DNA from: CAYWTX01 sp964461295
Lineage (GTDB): Bacteria; Planctomycetota; Phycisphaerae; SM23-33
DNA: 9,171 bases
Direction of reading: 5' to 3'
NCBI GenBank assembly: GCA_964461295.1
Contig: CAYWTX010000602.1
Coordinates: 1-9,171 of the forward strand
In this document: positions 6,262-9,171 of the stretch, one piece after another
How positions within the stretch are numbered: the stretch's first letter is position 1
Layout: each line of letters begins with the position of its first letter
Translations under genes and position numbers: made by a program
Notes under the pieces: model-generated
Seen by the model: the letters and a program-made list of their open reading frames with translations, nothing else
Database searches by the model: none
What the model was told of the DNA's origin: nothing

Positions 6262-7896
6262 TTACGCCTTTGTAATCACCATTCCCACCCCGCCGATGCT
6301 CGCCGGCTCGCCGATCCTCATCGCCCGCCCGCCGGGGCCGATCAACTCGCCTTCGCACAGCCGCAATACGATCCGCTCCGCCGCGCCCGACGCTCGAACG
6401 TGGCAGGCCCCCCCAGACCCGATCACCAACTCGCGGTCCAGCAGCACCACGCGCCGCGCGTCGCTGTTCGGCAACGCCGCTGACGATAGTTCCAGTACGG
6501 CCGTGCTGCTTGCCGCGTTCGGCAGCCGAAACTTCACCACGCACCGCGGCGAGATCGCGATCCGGTCTCCCTCGCCCAGCAGCCGCCCCGTCGTCGGCTG
6601 ATCGTTCACCGCCACCGCCGACGCCGCCTTCAGAAAGTAGTCGCCCTGGGACCGCTCGATGGCCACCGGCACGCTGTGGGCCGCGGCCATCAGCGGCACG
6701 TCAAACCGCTGCTCGCCGCTCACCGGCCCCAGCGTCACCCGCTCGCCCCGCAGCACCAGGAAGCTCCCCGCCCCGTCCACCTGCAACACAAACCGCTCCG
6801 GCAGAGCGGCGGTAGCCCGTAGCCCGTAGCCGGTAGCCAGTCCGGCCTCATCCGTTTCCTTCCCGGTCGTCCTCGTCCTCGTCCTCGTTGTCGTCGTCGG
6901 CTGTTCCCCTCCCTCTTCGCGGCTGCCGACTACTGGCTCCCGGCTACCACTTCCCATCATCCCCAGCGGCCCGCACGCCATCGCCTCCGCCCCGCCCGCC
7001 GCCCTCTCCGCCTGCTCGATCGCCGCCGAAACCCACTTCGCCTCCGGCAACATCTGCCGCAACAACCGCAGCGCCTCAACCGCCTGGCGATACCGCGCCC
7101 GGGCCGCCCATCGCGCCGCACGCCGGCATTGCTCCAACGCCCCAACCAGCGACTCCACTTCCACGTTCCCCGCCGCCAGCGACTCCAGCCTGCCCAGCAG
7201 CAACTCCGCCCGGTCGGGCCGCCCGGCCGCAAGCTCCGACCTCGCCGCCGCGCCCGCACCGTCCACCACCTCGGCCACGCACTTCCCCAGCGGCCCATCG
7301 GCCGCCCGATGCTGCCTGGCGTCCAGCACGGCCGACACCGCCGCCGGCCAGTCCCGCCGCTGGATGGCCAGTTCCGCCGCGGCCAGGGCCGCCGCGGCCG
7401 CCGCACGACGGGCCGCCAACTCCGCCCGCAGCAGGCCCACCGCGCCGCCCTCACCCCCGCTCCCCCCATCGCCCCCGCCCGCCGGGGCGAGAGTCTTATC
7501 TCCCGGTCGGGCGCCCACGTTGTCCAGGAACTGCTCCGCGATGGACAGCCGGCCCGCCGCCGCGTGCTGCCGCGCCCCCGCCAACCGCCCCATGCGCCCC
7601 TGCCCTTGCCCCGCGCGATGCTCCAACCGCGCGGCCACGTGCTGCTTCAGCGCCGCCACCTCGGCCAGGTTCCCGCCGAACTGCTCCGCACGGGTGCAGT
7701 CCGCCGCCGCCGGCGCCGTCCGCCCCGCCGCCAGATGCTCCTCGCCGCGACCGGCCAGTGCCCGCACCAGCCGACCGACGAGTTCCTGGCCCTGCCGAAC
7801 GCTACGGAGGTCCTCGTCGGCCAGCAGCTCGCACGCTTCGTCGAGCCGCCCGTCGTCGAGCGCCGCCTCCGCCTGCTTGATTCGCAGTATCCGCAC
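6262..7896 (-). CDS. TPR-like and degenerate FHA-like scaffold protein
   Basis: 544 residues from a GTG at 7896-7894, with GGGAG about 9 nt upstream; no ATG is near. The N-terminal 300 residues are helical and rich in Ala and Arg, with TPR-like hairpins (about 6-26 AEAALDDGRLDEACELL; 174-192 AELAIQRRDWPAAVSAVLD; 269-298) and a glycine-rich break at 138-151. Residues 315-362 are a low-complexity linker encoded by repeats. From about 369 to 470 lies an FHA-like beta domain: VTLGPVSGEQRFDVPL, ERSQGDYFLKA, VAVNDQPTTGRLLGEGDRIAI, VVKFRLPNAASSTAVLEL. The GR and S-x-x-H residues that contact phosphothreonine in true FHA domains are not evident. A second, shorter half-domain follows (about 482-544, RVVLLDRELVIGSG...HV). 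Next to a kinase, a scaffold or substrate role is likely but inferred. A TACAAT -10-like box sits at 7931-7926 upstream, with only a poor -35 match. Confidence 0.8.
   Translation of the reverse strand: MRILRIKQAEAALDDGRLDEACELLADEDLRSVRQGQELVGRLVRALAGRGEEHLAAGRTAPAAADCTRAEQFGGNLAEVAALKQHVAARLEHRAGQGQGRMGRLAGARQHAAAGRLSIAEQFLDNVGARPGDKTLAPAGGGDGGSGGEGGAVGLLRAELAARRAAAAAALAAAELAIQRRDWPAAVSAVLDARQHRAADGPLGKCVAEVVDGAGAAARSELAAGRPDRAELLLGRLESLAAGNVEVESLVGALEQCRRAARWAARARYRQAVEALRLLRQMLPEAKWVSAAIEQAERAAGGAEAMACGPLGMMGSGSREPVVGSREEGGEQPTTTTRTRTRTTGKETDEAGLATGYGLRATAALPERFVLQVDGAGSFLVLRGERVTLGPVSGEQRFDVPLMAAAHSVPVAIERSQGDYFLKAASAVAVNDQPTTGRLLGEGDRIAISPRCVVKFRLPNAASSTAVLELSSAALPNSDARRVVLLDRELVIGSGGACHVRASGAAERIVLRLCEGELIGPGGRAMRIGEPASIGGVGMVITKA
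6811..6955. repeat. In-frame inverted heptamer element coding for the scaffold linker
   Basis: Positions 6811-6838 are four 7-nt units (GGTAGCC, CGTAGCC, CGTAGCC, GGTAGCC). Positions 6921-6955 are five units in the opposite orientation (GGCTGCC, GACTACT, GGCTCCC, GGCTACC, ACTTCCC). The 82 nt between hold a GTCCTC/GTCGTC-rich stretch at about 6863-6900. The layout matches the intergenic elements, but this one lies inside the gene and encodes residues of about 315-362, including TTTTRTRTRTT. Confidence 0.78.
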
Positions 7897-7940
7897 TGTG
7901 AGGGGCTCCCAATTGCAGAACGCCTATTGTACACGGTGTC

Positions 7941-8028
7941 GGTTAACCGGTTGACTGGTGGACTGGTCCACCAGTCAACCAGTCAACCAGTTAACCAGTC
8001 AACCAATCCACCAGTCCACCAGTTAACC
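7941..8028. repeat. Eleven phased 8-nt units with an orientation flip
   Basis: The 88 nt divide exactly into eleven octamers. Seven from 7973 to 8028 follow AGTYMACC (AGTCAACC, AGTTAACC, AGTCCACC, with one AATCCACC). The two at 7949-7964 are the reverse complements GGTTGACT and GGTGGACT. GGTTAACC at 7941-7948 is a palindrome, and GGTCCACC at 7965-7972 is the junction unit. The flip creates a perfect 15-bp palindrome, GGTTGACTGGTGGAC (7949-7963) with GTCCACCAGTCAACC (7966-7980) and a 2-nt centre. The array lies between the coiled-coil gene stop (8037) and the scaffold gene start (7896). Confidence 0.9.
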
Positions 8029-8036
8029 TCCCCCCC

Positions 8037-8837
8037 TTACCGCCCCGCGGCGACCGCATTGGCCCCGCCGCTCAGGTGCTCGTTCACCTGGCTGAGCAGA
8101 TCCTTCTCGTTCACCACGTCCACCTCGATGTTCTCCGTGAACTGCCCCTCGTGCGCCAGCACGCGCTCGGCCACGTCCAGCCGCTTCCTGATGTCCTCAA
8201 TCGCCTTCTGCGTACGGGCGATCTTGGAGCTGTCCATCTGGAACTTGCCGCCCACCGACGACGCCTGCACCAGGCGGTACTGCCCGGCCAGCGACTCGAT
8301 CTTGTCCTCCAGCATCGCCTTCTGGTGCTTGGTTCTGTCCAGCATCTTCATCGCGTTGGTCAGGCTTCCCTCGCGCGTGGCCAGCAGCTTACGCTTGCTC
8401 TCCAGCACCATCTCGGCCTCCTTGAACCGCTCGAACCGCCTCGCCAGGTCGTCGCGCACGGCCTGCCGCGAGTACGTCCGCTCGTTGATGCTGAACACCG
8501 TGCTGTCAGAGCCCATCAGCGACGCCAGCTTCCCGATGCGGGTCCGCTCGTCCACCACGCCCGACTCGCTCTTGGCGATCTCGCCCTTCAGACTGGCGAT
8601 CTCCACCTCTTCCTGGGCAATGAGGCGAATGTTGGCCTGCATCTCCGGCACGATCTGCGCGGCAAGATCCCGCGCCCGCTGGAGTTCGAACTCGATGGGC
8701 ACGTTGTCCCTCATGCTGCTCCGAACCGCGCGGGCGCCGCTGGTCACGTAGCTCCACGCGTCCGTGCCGAACACCACCAGTGAACCCACCGACAGCACCA
8801 CCGCTCCAATCACTCCGTACTTGATCCATCTCAGCAT
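8037..8837 (-). CDS. Membrane-anchored coiled-coil protein
   Basis: 266 residues from the ATG at 8837-8835, chosen because AAGGAG lies 6 nt upstream; an upstream ATG in frame at 8861 lacks such a site. One hydrophobic segment (about 6-24, KYGVIGAVVLSVGSLVVFG) is followed by a juxtamembrane stretch SYVTSGARAVRSSM and NVPIEFELQRARDLAAQIVPEM (46-67). Two long charged helices follow (about 68-108 and 125-187) that read as coiled coil, then a third (about 203-257), ending in a Gly/Ala tail. I have an impression of similar proteins in planctomycete genomes, but no named function. The outline recalls PspA-type envelope stress proteins only in being helical and membrane-associated; no sequence signature supports homology. 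First gene of the kinase block, so it may recruit or sense for it (inference). Confidence 0.85.
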   Translation of the reverse strand: MLRWIKYGVIGAVVLSVGSLVVFGTDAWSYVTSGARAVRSSMRDNVPIEFELQRARDLAAQIVPEMQANIRLIAQEEVEIASLKGEIAKSESGVVDERTRIGKLASLMGSDSTVFSINERTYSRQAVRDDLARRFERFKEAEMVLESKRKLLATREGSLTNAMKMLDRTKHQKAMLEDKIESLAGQYRLVQASSVGGKFQMDSSKIARTQKAIEDIRKRLDVAERVLAHEGQFTENIEVDVVNEKDLLSQVNEHLSGGANAVAAGR

Positions 8838-9171
8838 GATCGGCTCCTTGTTCCTGGGCATTTCTCCGCGAACCGGCGTGCCGACGCTCGGCCGCCCGAT
8901 CCGTAGTCGCCCCCCGCGGGCGGAAATTTCATCAAAGAGGGCGACTGTGGCATCATTGTTGCCTTCTATTCAGCCCAACGGGCTGACGGAATGCAGCCCA
9001 GGGCAACGCCCTTGTTGTACTACACATCTCACACTGACCGATTCAGCCGCGTCGTCGGAGGCGGATCGACTAGGCCCGAAGGGCCGGTAAGGGTTACAGC
9101 CTGAGTGCGTAACCCTCCGAAAAAAAGAATGTTAAGCGTATGTCGTCCCCTCGCTCTTGCCCCTTCATGCC
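8838..9171. other. Gene-free upstream region with hairpins
   Basis: No gene is supported in this stretch on either strand. It contains an 8-nt inverted pair AGTCGCCC (8905-8912) and GGGCGACT (8939-8946) separated by 26 nt, about 70-110 nt upstream of the coiled-coil gene start, a possible operator or leader hairpin. It also holds the REP-like hairpins listed separately, an 8-bp stem AGGGTTAC / GTAACCCT at 9090-9116 with an 11-nt loop, and an A-run at 9119-9126. I could not identify a convincing -35/-10 pair, although the promoter of the signalling block would be expected here. Confidence 0.6.
8971..9085. repeat. REP/BIME-like set of three short GC hairpins
   Basis: Three small hairpins with 3-nt A-rich loops occur in a row: CAGCCC-AAC-GGGCTG (8971-8985), AGGGC-AAC-GCCCT (9000-9012) and GGCCC-GAA-GGGCC (9073-9085). 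All stems use GGGC/GCCC words. This geometry is typical of REP-type extragenic elements that are mobilised in other bacteria by TnpA-REP (RAYT) transposases. No such transposase lies in the window, so mobility is only an inference. Confidence 0.6.

Noticed and set aside
7941..8028. CRISPR array
   Set aside because: Units are 8 nt with no unique spacers and the orientation changes; no cas genes are present.
7129..8751. 540-codon plus-strand open frame over the scaffold and coiled-coil genes
   Set aside because: Antisense shadow; it also runs through the octamer array, producing a repetitive STSQPVNQST-type peptide with no recognisable fold.
9090..9126. Intrinsic terminator from the AGGGTTAC/GTAACCCT stem and the nearby A-run
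   Set aside because: Read on the minus strand the T-run precedes the stem; on the plus strand the stem is followed by As. Neither orientation gives stem then U-run.

Overview
The window is GC-rich and carries eight protein-coding genes, all on the minus strand, so transcription runs right to left. I infer a member of the Planctomycetota, possibly Phycisphaerae-like. The reasons are a Ser/Thr kinase of the planctomycete type (N-terminal CxxC, short alpha-C segment, multi-pass membrane tail), an ECF sigma factor fused to an anti-sigma-like zinc finger, a degenerate FHA scaffold, and spacers packed with short-unit repeats. No rRNA, tRNA, CRISPR array or transposase gene is visible.

In order of transcription, the upstream region 8838-9171 holds REP-like hairpins. 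Next comes a signalling block: a membrane-anchored coiled-coil protein (8037-8837), a TPR-like/FHA-like scaffold (6262-7896), a transmembrane Ser/Thr kinase (4413-6125), and an unrecognised protein with two membrane segments at each end (3097-4416). The last two overlap by 4 nt (ATGA). After these come a sigma-70 family factor with a C-terminal zinc finger (2068-2994), an FmdB-type zinc ribbon protein (1631-1840), a short GcvT/SoxG-fold protein (805-1497), and the start of an Agl23-like GT-C membrane glycosyltransferase (1-656, cut by the window edge). A plausible reading is that the first four genes form one envelope-associated phospho-signalling module, with the sigma factor as a possible transcriptional output. 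This is inference from order and domain content.

The most unusual signal is in the repeats. Every junction except the ATGA overlap contains a short-unit repeat (7, 8, 9 or 22 nt, or a GAC/GAG-rich word). Several are built as inverted arms around a non-repetitive loop: 1537-1616, 2993-3093, 6140-6261, 6811-6955 and 7941-8028. Unit sequences differ between loci but the head-to-head layout recurs. One arm covers the start codon of the sigma factor gene. Another inverted element lies in frame inside the scaffold gene and codes for its interdomain linker, and a 7-nt array lies in frame in the glycosyltransferase gene. This may be a class of modular hairpin-forming elements acting as insulators, attenuators or translational switches, or simply a repeat-expansion process in this genome.
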